Shown: positions 1 through 9,081 of the stretch, in pieces
Numbering within the stretch: position 1 is the first letter of the stretch
Layout of the letters: each line of letters opens with the position of its first letter
NCBI GenBank assembly: GCA_022790755.1
Contig: JAAVXR010000027.1
Location: forward strand, 1-54,409
DNA length: 54,409 nucleotides
Direction: 5' to 3'
Origin: Hespellia sp.
GTDB taxonomy: Bacteria; Bacillota; Clostridia; Lachnospirales; Lachnospiraceae
Position numbers and translations under genes: made by a program
Notes under the pieces: generated by a model
What the model was told of the DNA's origin: nothing
Databases searched by the model: none
What the model saw: the letters and a program-made list of their open reading frames with translations, nothing else

Positions 1-11
1 CCTCAAAGATG

Positions 12-44
12 AAAAAACCGCCCCCTGCATACAAAAGGGGACGG
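12..44 (-). terminator. Rho-independent terminator after secG
   Basis: Read on the minus strand, a GC-rich stem (CCGTCCCC paired with GGGGGCGG) closes an 11-nt loop and is followed directly by six T. It lies about 20 nt after the secG stop and so ends the minus-strand eno-secG transcript. Confidence 0.85.
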
Positions 45-65
45 GTTCATCGACTCTTCTCTTCC

Positions 66-308
66 TTAGTTAAAAATACCCATGTTTAAAACAAGAGCAA
101 GTATCAAAAATAAAACTGCCAAAAACTTCGTAGACTTCACCAACGCGCCTTCCATGGACCGCCCTTTATTCTGTCCCCAGTAGGTCTCCGCCATACCGCT
201 GATGGAACCAAGCCCCGCAGACTTCCCTTCCTGAAGCAAGATAATTGCCGAAAGAGCAATACAATCTATTACGAAAATTATTGTCAGAACAATTTTTAAA
301 ATATCCAT
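66..308 (-). CDS. secG: Preprotein translocase subunit SecG
   Basis: An 80-residue protein with the SecG layout: a hydrophobic segment at about residues 4-27, a short loop holding the conserved EGKSAGLGSISG-type motif (about 27-38), and a second hydrophobic segment at about 60-78. SecG is the small auxiliary subunit of the SecYEG membrane channel. An RBS (GGAGG, 8 nt before ATG) supports the start. It follows eno by 65 nt on the same strand, and a strong terminator closes the unit. The length is normal for Firmicutes SecG. Confidence 0.93.
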   Translation of the reverse strand: MDILKIVLTIIFVIDCIALSAIILLQEGKSAGLGSISGMAETYWGQNKGRSMEGALVKSTKFLAVLFLILALVLNMGIFN

Positions 309-373
309 CTTTCACACCTCCTGCGAATAAGCAAGCCTATTTTATCACAGTCAGTTTTATTTTGCAATCCTTT

Positions 374-1717
<1,344 letters not shown>

Positions 1718-1744
1718 CTACAGAAATGTAATGTGAAACAAATT

Positions 1745-2773
1745 TTACAAGACAACTGTTTTATAATAACCATATATTCTTCGAATCAAAATGAGGAGCA
1801 AGCTAAACACGAGCAAAAAATAAAAATTAATACCGCGACTTACCAACAGGGACGGCGCCAAATATACTCCGGTAAATACGTTCGCAAATACAGCCTGATA
1901 CATCAATTCCGTAATCCCTTGCGCCCCAGGCAATGGCAACATATCCACCGCAATGTATACCGATGCCTGCAAAATCATAACCTCCAGCATATGCGCCCCT
2001 TGCAGAGAAAAACCGAGATATACGACATAGGTCAGAAGAAAAACACTGCATCGTTGCAGAAAGGTCATCACTGTAACCCATAAGACTTTCATTTTATGAC
2101 AGATCAGCCATCTTACAGCCCGTTGATAATCTCCGATAAACTTTTTAAAGTTTTTCTGTCTTTTTGATGACGGTTTCCATATCTTGATCCGAACTAAAAT
2201 ATATTCCGTCCCTGTCAAAATCTTGAAAATAATACTTGGAAATAACATAACTCCCAAGATTGCCAGTACCAAAGCAGAGTTTAAAAACAGACCAAGTATA
2301 TACAGAGGGAAAAATGCTTTTAGTTCTTGGTGCAAAAACTGAAAACGAAAGATCAAAATTCCGATTCCCATGACCACCAGCACAAACTTGTACAAAAGAG
2401 CAACCGTCATCAGCACGACGGAACTTTCCGATATCGTATTCCCGTCCTTTTGCATATAATACAACTGCATCGGTTGTCCTCCCGTTGCAGACGGGGTGAT
2501 TCCAGAATAAAAAAATCCTATGAAAGAGTACAGTACACACTGCCCCAAGCTACTCTTCCCTTCCATAGAACTCAGCAAATACCAGATCATATAACCTTCC
2601 GCACTGACGAAAAATAGAGCCATTCCTACTGCAAGAACCAGATAGCGCATCTTCATTTGACAGAGCGCTTGTCTGATCTCATTCAAATCTTGCCCACGAA
2701 AGAAAACATGAAAAGTCAAACCCATAATCAGAAGGAAAAACAGCACTTGAAACATTCTATTTCTAGTGCTCAT
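1745..2773 (-). CDS. Flippase-like integral membrane protein (LPG synthase TM / UPF0104 type)
   Basis: About 342 residues and almost entirely hydrophobic, with 7-8 predicted membrane segments. It carries the family-typical GITPSATGGQPMQLYYM region (about residues 84-100) and a late LPLPGAQGITE motif. The family (lysylphosphatidylglycerol synthase membrane domain, AglD-like) is linked to lipid or glycolipid movement or modification. The aminoacyl-transferase domain of true MprF is absent. I chose the start at 2773 because AGGA/GGAGG lies 7 nt upstream; an in-frame ATG at 2800 has no RBS. It overlaps the preceding papain-like gene by 11 nt, so the two are probably co-translated. The substrate is unknown. 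Confidence 0.85.
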   Translation of the reverse strand: MSTRNRMFQVLFFLLIMGLTFHVFFRGQDLNEIRQALCQMKMRYLVLAVGMALFFVSAEGYMIWYLLSSMEGKSSLGQCVLYSFIGFFYSGITPSATGGQPMQLYYMQKDGNTISESSVVLMTVALLYKFVLVVMGIGILIFRFQFLHQELKAFFPLYILGLFLNSALVLAILGVMLFPSIIFKILTGTEYILVRIKIWKPSSKRQKNFKKFIGDYQRAVRWLICHKMKVLWVTVMTFLQRCSVFLLTYVVYLGFSLQGAHMLEVMILQASVYIAVDMLPLPGAQGITELMYQAVFANVFTGVYLAPSLLVSRGINFYFLLVFSLLLILIRRIYGYYKTVVL

Positions 2774-3335
2774 ACGCAGTCCTCCGATATATGATTCCAT
2801 AGATATCCTCTGTTTCTATGAGTTCTTGTAACTTTCCTTCAAATATTTCTTCTTTTTTTGGATACTCATAAAAATCCTTTGGCGTCACCAGTGAGAAATG
2901 TTTTTCCCAACTGCAGACCCCATTCTCTTCCAATAATTTTGCTAGATAGGACGAACAAGTATAATGATTTTTCTGATAAAACGGACGATTTGCCAGGATA
3001 AAAGGCAATCCGATCACCGCATAATGATAATGAAACCGATGCCGCATGGCATTTTCTAATTCTATTCTTATATCATTTTTCTGTTTCTCTGTACAATCTA
3101 TACTACAAACCAAATATTCTGCATTTGGAAACACTTGTAAGATTTCACGTTTATTTTCCTTCTCAAATCCTGCAATCAATGGAATCGCTGGGTATCGGCG
3201 ACCAATGCTGTAGGCTTCCTCCAATTCTGCATCCATCGAGATTACAACATGGACATATTTTTGTTTGAGTACACGCCGGATAATAGATGCAAAAAAACCT
3301 GGCGTATCCACAAATGCAAGATATATCTTTGCCAT
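2763..3335 (-). CDS. Permuted papain-fold / NlpC-P60-like protein (hypothetical)
   Basis: A 190-residue soluble protein without signal peptide or membrane segment. It starts MAKIYLAFVDTPG and carries a histidine in a KYVHVVISMD strand (H29) and a later cysteine in NHYTCSSYLAKLL (C127). This His-then-Cys order with a small residue after Cys is typical of circularly permuted papain-like folds (YiiX/LRAT type), whose members cleave or transfer acyl or amide groups. This assignment is from motif order only. It lies 28 nt after a glycosyltransferase gene and overlaps a flippase-like gene, suggesting a shared envelope-lipid or glycan role. No catalytic test is visible. Confidence 0.6.
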   Translation of the reverse strand: MAKIYLAFVDTPGFFASIIRRVLKQKYVHVVISMDAELEEAYSIGRRYPAIPLIAGFEKENKREILQVFPNAEYLVCSIDCTEKQKNDIRIELENAMRHRFHYHYAVIGLPFILANRPFYQKNHYTCSSYLAKLLEENGVCSWEKHFSLVTPKDFYEYPKKEEIFEGKLQELIETEDIYGIIYRRTAYEH

Positions 3336-3363
3336 AATACACTTTATCCCCCAAACTCTTCAT

Positions 3364-4428
3364 TTACTGAAACTGATAAATCCTTTTTGCCGCCTGATAA
3401 CCACCGATCGTCAGTTTCCCTCCAACTTTTCCCGGCAAATATGTCAGCCCGCTCAAAGTCGTACACCGGAGCCGATAATACAGCCTGCGATCATAATTGC
3501 GAATCCTCTGCCACATTGCTCTTCGCTTTTCTTCCGCCTCTTCTGTCCGAATCAGAAGTAAGTGAATAGAAGAAATTGAAAGCATAATCGAAATGTTCCT
3601 CATCATATAGACCGCCAATTTGGGATACTTTCGCTTTACCTCCTCCAGATCAATACTTTGGGATACCAAATCTGTCACTTTGATTTGCTGATCAATTCTT
3701 TGCATCAACACTTTCTCATTCACCGATTGATCGTCTCTCCCCAAATAATAATGATACAAATCGAGGTTCATATAATAAATGTTCTCCACATACGGCAACG
3801 GCTGATAAGCGAACAGATTATCCACATAAAAGGTATGTTCCGGCAATTTCACACCAGATTTTCGGAGAATCTCCGTGCGAAAGATCAATGCATGCATAAT
3901 CAAATACTGGGAAGGCCGAAACCGTTTCATTTCATTCCAACTACACAATCGTTGCTCTGGAAACACATTTTCATAACTCATCACACGTCGGATTCCCTCA
4001 TCCAGATGGTCATATACATAATTGCAAATAAACAAATCCGGCAGCACATTGTCTTGTTCCCATTGTTCCTTTTGCGGCTGTCCCTTCTGGCAGAATGTTT
4101 TGATCTGTTTCAGTAATTTCTGATAAGCATCCGTATCGAACCAATCATCCGAGTCCACTACTTTAAAATAAAGCCCCGTTGCTTTCTCCAATCCGCAGTT
4201 TACTCCTGACCCATGTCCTCCGTTCTTTTTATGTACTACTTTTACAATATCAGGATACCGTATTTCATAAGAATCTGCAATCCTTGCAGTGTCATCCGAT
4301 GAACCGTCGTTCACAATAATGATTTCCACATCTTTCCCACCTGGCAGCAAGGATTCAATACAACGTCTCATGTAACTTTCCGAATTATAACATGGAACCG
4401 TCAGCGTCAAGTATTTCATAGATTTCAT
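3364..4428 (-). CDS. Glycosyltransferase family 2
   Basis: About 354 residues. The N-terminal GT-A fold shows LTVPCYNSESYMRRCIESLL, then EIIIVNDGSSDDTARIA (nucleotide binding) and VKVVDSDDWFD, the DxD-type metal site. The remaining 230 residues are typical of cps/LPS-type GT2 proteins and contain no clear membrane segment. The start at 4428 is chosen because AGGAAAAGGGG precedes it; longer in-frame starts to 4503 lack an RBS. It is first in a minus-strand cluster with the papain-like and flippase-like genes. It probably transfers a sugar to a lipid or wall acceptor; donor and acceptor are unknown. Confidence 0.88.
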   Translation of the reverse strand: MKSMKYLTLTVPCYNSESYMRRCIESLLPGGKDVEIIIVNDGSSDDTARIADSYEIRYPDIVKVVHKKNGGHGSGVNCGLEKATGLYFKVVDSDDWFDTDAYQKLLKQIKTFCQKGQPQKEQWEQDNVLPDLFICNYVYDHLDEGIRRVMSYENVFPEQRLCSWNEMKRFRPSQYLIMHALIFRTEILRKSGVKLPEHTFYVDNLFAYQPLPYVENIYYMNLDLYHYYLGRDDQSVNEKVLMQRIDQQIKVTDLVSQSIDLEEVKRKYPKLAVYMMRNISIMLSISSIHLLLIRTEEAEEKRRAMWQRIRNYDRRLYYRLRCTTLSGLTYLPGKVGGKLTIGGYQAAKRIYQFQ

Positions 4429-4613
4429 TCCCCTTTTCCTCATTTGTGCAAATTTCACATATGGAATCTGCCCTCCGAGATAGAGGGCTCTTTCTGTGTT
4501 CATCTATAGTTTATACGGCAGTTTTAAAATACAGGAGAAATATTTATTAAGATATTCCAAAGATTTACCAAAAGATTTTTCCGAACAAAAGACACAAAAG
4601 AGACCCCTAATAT

Positions 4614-5255
4614 CTAATGAAAATAATGATCTCCAATTAAGATCCCATAGTCACCGCATCCAAAGTACAGGCAATCTCCGATTGGATTCACACCCGCCAG
4701 GGCATCTCCCGCTGCCTGCATCGCGGTATCTGTATAACCTCCATTTGCAAGAACACTGTCCAGCCAGCCTGTCCTAGCCGGACCGAACTGACCTGGCTGG
4801 TAAATGACTTCCGGAATACTGTTCGGATAAGTCCCGCTATTCACACGGTTCAGAACTACCGCTCCTACGGCAACCTGTCCCTCATACGGCTGATTTCCGG
4901 CCTCACAAAAAATCAATGCCGCCAATAATTCCTGATCTTGTTGATGCCTTTCCTGAATTGCCTGAGCTTCTGCTTCTCGTCTTGCAGTCTCTTCCGCCGC
5001 CAGTTTCGCAGTCTCCTGTTTCTTCCGTTCGGCTTCTATTGTAGACCGGAAATTTTCTTTCGTTATTTCTGTCACCGTATCGGAAAGTAAGGCCCATTCC
5101 ATAGATTTCTCCACTTCACTCCATGTTGTCCCTATCTTATCAACAAACGGTAATTCTGACCGTCCAGTCGTCACATTCACAGAAAATCCAGTAGTGATTA
5201 ATAAACAAATTGTTACAAACGTTGCCACCAAAGCGGCTCTGATATTTTTCATCAT
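4614..5255 (-). CDS. SleB/CwlJ-family cell-wall hydrolase
   Basis: About 213 residues: an N-terminal signal or anchor segment (hydrophobic at about residues 8-25), a Glu/Ala/Lys-rich predicted coiled coil at about 75-125, and a C-terminal Hydrolase_2 domain. That domain has the lytic Glu in LLAALIFCEAGNQPYEGQVAVG and the later VLNRVNSGTYPNSI and GDHYF features. The family cleaves peptidoglycan, best known from spore-cortex lysis, though vegetative homologues are common. The start is the ATG at 5255 (or 5252), with GGAGG 5 nt upstream; the in-frame ATG at 5267 would include the RBS. A short hairpin element shared with the thrS leader lies just upstream. Confidence 0.88.
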   Translation of the reverse strand: MMKNIRAALVATFVTICLLITTGFSVNVTTGRSELPFVDKIGTTWSEVEKSMEWALLSDTVTEITKENFRSTIEAERKKQETAKLAAEETARREAEAQAIQERHQQDQELLAALIFCEAGNQPYEGQVAVGAVVLNRVNSGTYPNSIPEVIYQPGQFGPARTGWLDSVLANGGYTDTAMQAAGDALAGVNPIGDCLYFGCGDYGILIGDHYFH

Positions 5256-5260
5256 GATTT

Positions 5261-5293
5261 CCTCCATTCTGTGCGCATTTCACGGCACATACA
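5261..5293 (-). repeat. Leader hairpin element shared with thrS
   Basis: This 33-nt stretch, just before the sleB-like start, matches the stretch before thrS (30361-30392) at about 28 of 32 positions. On the minus strand GTGC..GCAC arms can fold into a small hairpin ending shortly before the GGAGG. The rest of the gap to 5552 is AT-rich; I see no gene and no convincing terminator for ribU in it. Confidence 0.55.
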
Positions 5294-5552
5294 GGTAGTT
5301 AGCAAAAAAATTTACAAATTCTTTCGCTCTAACTTCCTTTCCTTTCTAATTATTGCCAATCTTTACTAAATATATATTCATGTTTTTCAAAATTATTACA
5401 TTTATTACAAAATTGTTAATTAGAAATTGCGGAAATATCGTATCATAACTCTTTTGTTCCGTCAATTTGGGAAATCAATCCAAATATATTTTGTTTGTGG
5501 TCCTACAGAAAACTGTTGATATTCTTTTCGTCAAATACAAACCAGTCTTTTT

Positions 5553-6179
5553 TTATCTCAGTTTCAAAATAGGGCTGATTTTCTTATAAATTAGAAGTAC
5601 AATCAGTGAATCCAGCACTCCCTTGAGCAGATTAAACGGCGCCACCGCAAAAATTACAAATGTAGAAAGACTTGTGATATGCGCATTTACCGCTGTTCCC
5701 ATGCCAACCAACGCATCAATCGGCATCTGGAATGCCTTTGCATACGCTGGAAGAAGTACAAACGCATTCATCACGCACCCCAAAGCTGTCATAATCACCG
5801 TTCCTGTCGCCAGTCCGATTAAAGCTCCTTTACGCGTATGGTTCCTTTTATAAATCATACCAGCTGGCACACAAAGCGAACAACCAATCAAGAAATTGGC
5901 CAGTTCTCCTACCCCAGCCGTCACTGTACCATTTATGACAAAATTCAGAAGAATCTTAATGAACTCGATAATCGCACCGGCCGCCGGTCCCATAACAAAG
6001 CATCCCACCAGAATCGGAACCTCGCTGAAATCAATCTCGTAAAATGACGGTGCGAATGGCAGCGGCACCTCAAACAACATTAAAACCACCGCAACTGCAG
6101 AAAGCATACCAATCTGCACAATTGCTTTTACCCCTATTTTTGAATCTCTTCTCACTGCTGCATTTGTCTGTGTACTCAT
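5553..6179 (-). CDS. ribU: Riboflavin ECF transporter substrate-binding subunit RibU
   Basis: A 208-residue membrane protein with about six hydrophobic segments. Recognisable RibU features are VEVPLPFAPSFYEIDFSEVPIL-like loop residues (FAPSFYEIDFSEVP), a GPAAGAIIEFIKILLN segment, and a C-terminal APFNLLKGVLDSL region. It is the S component that binds riboflavin and docks on a shared energy-coupling module not encoded here. The start at 6179 has GGAG 7 nt upstream; an upstream in-frame ATG at 6206 lacks one. An FMN riboswitch and terminator upstream show FMN repression. The 5' leader also carries 51-bp tandem repeats. Confidence 0.93.
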   Translation of the reverse strand: MSTQTNAAVRRDSKIGVKAIVQIGMLSAVAVVLMLFEVPLPFAPSFYEIDFSEVPILVGCFVMGPAAGAIIEFIKILLNFVINGTVTAGVGELANFLIGCSLCVPAGMIYKRNHTRKGALIGLATGTVIMTALGCVMNAFVLLPAYAKAFQMPIDALVGMGTAVNAHITSLSTFVIFAVAPFNLLKGVLDSLIVLLIYKKISPILKLR

Positions 6180-6218
6180 GTTTTCTCTCCTTTTCCATAG
6201 ATTCATCTTCGAAAGAAA

Positions 6219-6346
6219 GTATACCTTAATTCACCGCGCGGAGCGCATGCATTACGGTGTACCCTTTGGGTATACTTTAATTACCCGCGCGAAGCGCATG
6301 CATTACGGTGTGCCCTTTGGGTATACCTTAATTCCCCGCGCCGAGT
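6219..6346. repeat. 51-bp tandem repeat, locus A (about 2.5 copies)
   Basis: GTATAC recurs at 6219, 6270 and 6321, an exact 51-bp period. Each unit carries a GCGC-rich core with GCATGCATTACGG and a hairpin GGTGT(A/G)CCC-TTT-GGGTATACC. The third copy is truncated near 6346. The block lies inside the ribU leader, between the riboswitch terminator and the ribU RBS. Same element at 17957-18064 (opposite orientation) and 42465-42572. Confidence 0.9.
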
Positions 6347-6387
6347 GCAGTCGCTTTAGCATGACAATGTCTTTCCTATTAAGATAA

Positions 6388-6414
6388 AAAATCCCCCGAT
6401 TTTCATTCGGGGGA
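6388..6414 (-). terminator. Terminator of the FMN riboswitch expression platform
   Basis: On the minus strand CCCCCGA pairs with TCGGGGG around a short A-rich loop, followed by six T. It lies about 40 nt beyond the FMN aptamer and before ribU, as expected for FMN-induced premature termination. A second inverted pair, ACAATGT at 6364-6370 and ACATTGT at 6414-6420, encloses it. Confidence 0.85.
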
Positions 6415-6454
6415 CATTGTTCTGACAATATCATAGTTTATACGTTCCATACTT

Positions 6455-6606
6455 TCTTCTCTCATCCAGACTTTACTGTCGGTACTGGAATTCGCTCACG
6501 CGTCACCAGTTCAGCCGCCGAAGCGGGTCGCGGACTGTACCGCCGGTTGGGAATTCACTCGATGAACTTAACATACATTTGAGCGTCACCCGACCCCGAA
6601 GAATCT
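6455..6606 (-). promoter_or_regulatory. FMN riboswitch (RFN element)
   Basis: On the minus strand the hallmark RFN blocks appear in order: TCTTCGGGGTCGGGTG at the 5' side, then GAATTCCCAACCGGCGGTA, AGTCCGCGACCCG, a CTGAACTGGTG segment, GAATTCCAGTACCGACAG and the closing AAGTCTGGATGAGAGAAG. It binds FMN and controls the downstream ribU through the terminator at 6388-6414. Confidence 0.96.
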
Positions 6607-6623
6607 TAAATTTTCATAAACTA

Positions 6624-6652
6624 AAGATACAACTCCTTTTCACTTTTGTCAA
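6624..6652 (-). promoter_or_regulatory. Promoter of the FMN riboswitch-ribU unit
   Basis: On the minus strand: TTGACA, 17-nt spacer, TATCTT. This places the transcription start about 10 nt before the riboswitch. Confidence 0.8.
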
Positions 6653-6661
6653 CAGTTTTTA

Positions 6662-7144
6662 TTATTCTCTGCGCTTTCCACTGAATTCTTCCGCGGTAAT
6701 CTTGATTACTTCCACAATCGAAACCAGCCTTTCGTTGAATTCGAACTCTTTTCCCGTAAGGCATTTCATCAGAACGGTAAGCCCTTTCATCTTCTCCTGC
6801 GGATCTTGTACCACCTCCGCTCGTCCTTTTCCGGTGATACAGGAATAGCGATACCCGTATTGACAAGGCAACCTGCCTTCAATCAACTCATTGTCACAAT
6901 TCAGCTCAAACGCGACATCCGCATTTTCCCTTATCAGATCCAATTTCTTACCTTCCACCGCTCCGTGTATATAAAACACCAGCTGATCTTCTTCCCAGGT
7001 ATAACCGTAATTCATCGGAATCATATAGATGCCGTCCCCGTCGTGCATACCGACGCACATAGATTCACAAGTATCTAACACATGCAGAAATTCTTCTCTC
7101 GATTCTATCTCACGATCTCTTCTTCTCATCATTCGTCTAACCAT
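6662..7144 (-). CDS. Pyridoxamine 5'-phosphate oxidase-family flavoprotein (Nim-like)
   Basis: A 160-residue cytoplasmic protein resembling the split-barrel FMN-binding PNPOx family, NimA/5-nitroimidazole-reductase-like branch. Visible features are MPMNYGY-type beta strand (IPMNYGYTWEED), LVFYIHGAVEGKKLDLI, and VAFELNCDNELIEG with YRYSCITGKGRAEVV. Family members bind FMN or a related cofactor; the substrate here is unknown. The start at 7144 has GGGAGGA 8 nt upstream. The gene lies directly upstream of, but not under, the FMN riboswitch. Confidence 0.85.
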   Translation of the reverse strand: MVRRMMRRRDREIESREEFLHVLDTCESMCVGMHDGDGIYMIPMNYGYTWEEDQLVFYIHGAVEGKKLDLIRENADVAFELNCDNELIEGRLPCQYGYRYSCITGKGRAEVVQDPQEKMKGLTVLMKCLTGKEFEFNERLVSIVEVIKITAEEFSGKRRE

Positions 7145-7264
7145 TCTATCTTCCTCCCGTTCCCGTTTTTCGCTTATGTTCGTCTATTTATTGTATCATT
7201 TTCATATTTGATTGTACAGAATATGCACTCAAAAACAAAAAAGGGATTTCGTGGCCACTATTTT

Positions 7265-7339
7265 CTTACAAAAATGTAAGTTTATCCTTTCAAATTGTAA
7301 GCCGCAAAGAAGGATTTCTTATTTCACGCACTTTATACT
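7265..7339 (+). promoter_or_regulatory. Candidate activator-dependent promoter of the ABC exporter
   Basis: A -10 TATACT (7334-7339) has no good -35 (AGGATT at 7311-7316). Upstream, TGTAAG occurs at 7275-7280 and 7296-7301, exactly 21 bp apart, the second ending about 10 bp before the -35 position. The first also forms a perfect palindrome CTTACA-AAAA-TGTAAG (7265-7280). This fits binding of a regulator, either as direct repeats or as a palindrome. Confidence 0.5.
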
Positions 7340-7386
7340 GAAATCAAGAACGAATGCCAACACTTTCAGAAAGGATACTTGAAATT

Positions 7387-8325
7387 ATGAAAAACAAATC
7401 AAATATTGTTGAAACCGTCGGCCTGACCAAAATATACAATCATGTTCCTTCTGTTAACCATATTGACATGAAAGTACCTGTCGGCTGCATCTATGGATTC
7501 CTAGGCCCTAATGGCGCGGGAAAAAGTACTACCATGAAAATGATCCTAAATTTGGTAAAACCCACAGAAGGTTATGTAAATGTATTTGGAACCATTTTGA
7601 CTGATGAAAACCGTCTGGATATCCTGAAAAAGACTGGTTCTCTGATCGAATCCCCTTCCTACTACGGACACTTAAGCGGACGAGAAAACCTGAAAATTGT
7701 CCAAATGTTAAAGAAAGTTCCTGAATCTGAAATTGAGGATGTTCTCCACACAGTACGTATGGAGAATCAACAGCATAAAAAAGTCTCTCAGTATTCACTG
7801 GGTATGAAGCAGCGCCTAGGGCTCGCCATGGCTCTACTCGGCAAGCCAAAACTCCTTTTGCTGGATGAACCCACAAATGGTCTGGACCCAGCAGGTATTC
7901 AAGAAATGCGGGAACTGATCTGTTCATTACCCTCTCGCTATCAAATGACGGTCCTGATTTCCAGCCATTTACTCAGCGAAATTGATCAGATGGCAAACTA
8001 TGTCGGAATCATTGACAAAGGCAATCTGATCTTCCAGGACACAATGGAAGCTTTACAGGAACACAGTCAGAAACAACTCCTGATCCACACTTTAGATGAC
8101 AAGAAAACATTTTCATTTCTCCAAGAACATTTCCGAAAAAATACAAAAATCAAAATACGACCATGCGAAGAAGGTATTTTGATCCCGCTTCCATCCGATG
8201 ACAAGACCGCTGCATTGACCGCCGCCCTCGCACAGAACGGAAACCATATTCTACGTGTGGAAGAACGGCATAAAACATTAGAAAACATTTTCCTGGAACT
8301 GACTGGAAGGAGAGGGAGTCTGTAA
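7387..8325 (+). CDS. ABC transporter ATP-binding protein (bacitracin/lantibiotic export type)
   Basis: About 312 residues. The ABC domain has Walker A GPNGAGKS (about residues 40-48), signature YSLGMKQRLGLA, Walker B LLLLDEPTNGLDP and the H-loop ISSHLL. A C-terminal extension of about 80 residues is usual in the BcrA/LanF branch. The start at 7387 is preferred because AAAGGAT lies before it and the apparent promoter places the transcript start near 7346, too close to the ATG at 7354. It overlaps the next gene by one base (TAATG). It probably energises export of, or self-protection against, a peptide antibiotic; no precursor gene is nearby. Confidence 0.88.
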   Translation: MKNKSNIVETVGLTKIYNHVPSVNHIDMKVPVGCIYGFLGPNGAGKSTTMKMILNLVKPTEGYVNVFGTILTDENRLDILKKTGSLIESPSYYGHLSGRENLKIVQMLKKVPESEIEDVLHTVRMENQQHKKVSQYSLGMKQRLGLAMALLGKPKLLLLDEPTNGLDPAGIQEMRELICSLPSRYQMTVLISSHLLSEIDQMANYVGIIDKGNLIFQDTMEALQEHSQKQLLIHTLDDKKTFSFLQEHFRKNTKIKIRPCEEGILIPLPSDDKTAALTAALAQNGNHILRVEERHKTLENIFLELTGRRGSL

Positions 8326-9080
8326 TGAAACTGCTGAATCTACAACAAATCGAACGTCATAAATTACGCCACTGTCACTTGTCGATTCTGTTTCTGGGCG
8401 TCCTTTTGCTGGAAACACTGTGGATCATCTATACAATACATGATCCAGGCAAAGAAGAGCTGATGCACGGCTTTCATATGCTACTCTTGACTGTACCTAT
8501 GTTGAACACAATCTTTATTCCAATCACACTGGCCGTTACCGCCAGCCGCCTCTGTGAAATGGAATTCAAAGGGGATACCTTAAAGCAACTCTGCACATTG
8601 GAAACACTCAGCGAAATTTATTTGACAAAAGTCCTTTTCGGAATCCGTTATTCGTTGTTGCTCGCAGCAGCGCAGCCATTTATCATTTACTTTATCGGAT
8701 ATTTCTTTCATTTTACACAGGACTTCTTGACAGAACAAATCGGCTATTTGACTCTGCTCATTTTCCTACTGAATATTACGATTTTTCTGATTCAACTACT
8801 ACTCTCTCTTTGGATTGAAAATCAATTGATACCACTGCTTTTTGGTCTATTTGGCTCTTTTTGCGGGTTATTTGGCCTATTTCTTCCAAACCTCAACAAG
8901 TTTGTATTATGGGGATATTATGTACATCTGTCACCAATAGAAATGTATTGGGACTCTTCTACACGCATCACTACCTATTTTGACAAACCTTGCAACTGGA
9001 CAGCATTGCTTATCCTTCTAGTACTGAATTTACTGCTTTGCCTTACAGGAAATCATCTATTTTGCAGAAAGGAGATTTGA
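8325..9080 (+). CDS. ABC-2 type permease (lantibiotic-immunity-like, first subunit)
   Basis: A 251-residue membrane protein with six hydrophobic segments, in the pattern of LanE/MutE-type permeases: a short cytoplasmic start (MKLLNLQQIERHKLRH), then paired helices and a late YYVHLSPIEMYWD loop. It begins inside the stop codon of the ATPase gene and is followed one base later by the second permease, so the three genes form one translationally coupled set. Peptide substrate unknown. Confidence 0.8.
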   Translation: MKLLNLQQIERHKLRHCHLSILFLGVLLLETLWIIYTIHDPGKEELMHGFHMLLLTVPMLNTIFIPITLAVTASRLCEMEFKGDTLKQLCTLETLSEIYLTKVLFGIRYSLLLAAAQPFIIYFIGYFFHFTQDFLTEQIGYLTLLIFLLNITIFLIQLLLSLWIENQLIPLLFGLFGSFCGLFGLFLPNLNKFVLWGYYVHLSPIEMYWDSSTRITTYFDKPCNWTALLILLVLNLLLCLTGNHLFCRKEI

Positions 9081-9081
9081 C

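Noticed and set aside
2327-2617. Plus-strand ORF opposite the flippase gene.
   Set aside because: Basic, composition-skewed shadow ORF with no RBS.
6219-6346. CRISPR array.
   Set aside because: The whole 51-bp unit repeats head to tail with no variable spacers, so it is not a repeat-spacer array.
7264-7301. BlaI/CopY-type repressor operator.
   Set aside because: The palindrome CTTACA-AAAA-TGTAAG resembles such a site, but the weak -35 and 21-bp direct repeat fit an activator better; I keep both as possibilities and call neither.
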